Positions 63,726-64,000 of a DNA stretch of 64,000 nucleotides are shown here, in pieces; positions within the stretch are counted from its first letter, which is position 1; the number at the start of each line of letters is the position of its first letter. The translations under genes were made by a program, and so were the position numbers. Location: assembly GCA_947495125.1 (NCBI GenBank), contig CANLXL010000012.1, positions 1-64,000 of the forward strand. Direction: 5' to 3'. The DNA comes from an uncultured Flaviramulus sp. (GTDB lineage: Bacteria; Bacteroidota; Bacteroidia; Flavobacteriales; Flavobacteriaceae). The notes below the pieces were generated by a model. That model had not been told where the DNA came from, made no database searches, and saw nothing but the letters and a program-made list of their open reading frames with translations.

Positions 63726-63842
63726 ATTTGTTTAATTCCGGGTAATTCAACTTCTGCACTGTTAAATGTATCAATACATCTATATAATGTTTCCTTTTGT
63801 GCCAGTTTTAGGTTGACCGCTAAGGGTTGGTATATGCTTGAT

Positions 63843-63965
63843 TCAATAATAAATCGTGCTCCTATCGACTCCTAATTCTCGAGTCAACTCAGGAACATTA
63901 TTTCCTTGTTCGTTTTCTTTTAAAATCTTTAAGGTCCGATTCTCGGTAAATTTGCTATTTTTCAT
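63843..63965 (-). pseudogene. IS3-family transposase OrfA remnant
   Basis: A 40-codon minus-strand frame from the ATG at 63965 reads MKNSKFTENRTLKILKENE, then VPELTRELGVDRSTIYY and stops. This is the N-terminal helix-turn-helix of IS3-family OrfA, which normally continues for about 50 more residues. It is cut short by a stop codon, and no OrfB is present. Confidence 0.75.
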
Positions 63966-64000
63966 CTGACAGTTTAAAATTTAAAATTAGTAAATTCGAA

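Noticed and set aside
62409-64000. A complete CBASS operon around STING
   Set aside because: I searched the visible proteins on both sides for a CD-NTase (GS motif with DxD/ExD); none is there, and the adjacent GNAT and PD40 genes are not known CBASS parts.
1-64000. tRNA or rRNA genes
   Set aside because: I looked through the spacers longer than about 100 bases and saw no cloverleaf with a TTCRA-type arm and acceptor stem; a tRNAscan-SE run would settle it.

Overview
The window is AT-rich chromosomal DNA from a member of the Bacteroidota, most probably family Flavobacteriaceae. The evidence is the gene content: a complete suf operon with DUF59, DUF2480 and DUF3078 genes nearby, a type IX secretion C-terminal sorting domain, a three-gene sdhCAB complex with a single cytochrome b subunit, many SC-lipobox lipoproteins and SprA-like outer-membrane protein motifs. 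Promoters follow the Bacteroidota pattern (TTG, about 19 bases, TAnnTTTG), and Shine-Dalgarno sequences are nearly absent. No rRNA, tRNA or CRISPR array was seen.

Layout. 1-9.9 kb: the end of an outer-membrane protein gene, a kinase-like membrane protein, an aldo/keto reductase, an OmpA-type lipoprotein, exonuclease III, a 1132-residue outer-membrane barrel and an M28 peptidase. 10-25.4 kb: sdhCAB, a secreted metzincin, aminopeptidase P, aspartate kinase opposite an ACT-like protein, a small AraC/AhpD-like/SnoaL/cupredoxin group, brnQ, a hydrolase, two small zinc-ribbon paralogues and thiL. 25.6-30.5 kb: a tight lipoprotein operon ending in an MbnP-like copper protein and its MbnH-like diheme enzyme, then a third zinc-ribbon paralogue. 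30.6-38.4 kb: sufA-B-(NlpE-like lipoprotein)-C-D-S-E-DUF59, a methyltransferase and DUF2480. 38.4-47.1 kb: DUF3078, then an HPt/receiver pair, a HEAT protein, a membrane glycosyltransferase, a phosphoglycerol-transferase-like protein with TPRs, a YaiO-type outer-membrane protein and a methyltransferase. This run looks like a polysaccharide synthesis, modification and export locus with its own phosphorelay. 47.1-53.4 kb: hflX, an exported-type nuclease/phosphatase, a transglutaminase-like protein, a CPBP protease and a LytTR regulator with a likely operator.

53.5-64 kb is accessory DNA. Single minus-strand genes are separated by spacers whose ends carry variants of one inverted repeat (core resembling TACAACGTTGTTGTGTATGG), like cassettes. 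The cargo includes a 934-residue HEPN/NB-ARC/TPR protein with a cold-shock-like C-terminus, which looks like an NLR-type defence protein. Just beyond the cassettes, next to an IS3 remnant, lies a gene for a membrane-anchored bacterial STING homologue (62409-63080). No CD-NTase is visible in the window. The solitary STING, the NLR-like protein and the cassette repeats are the most interesting content here.
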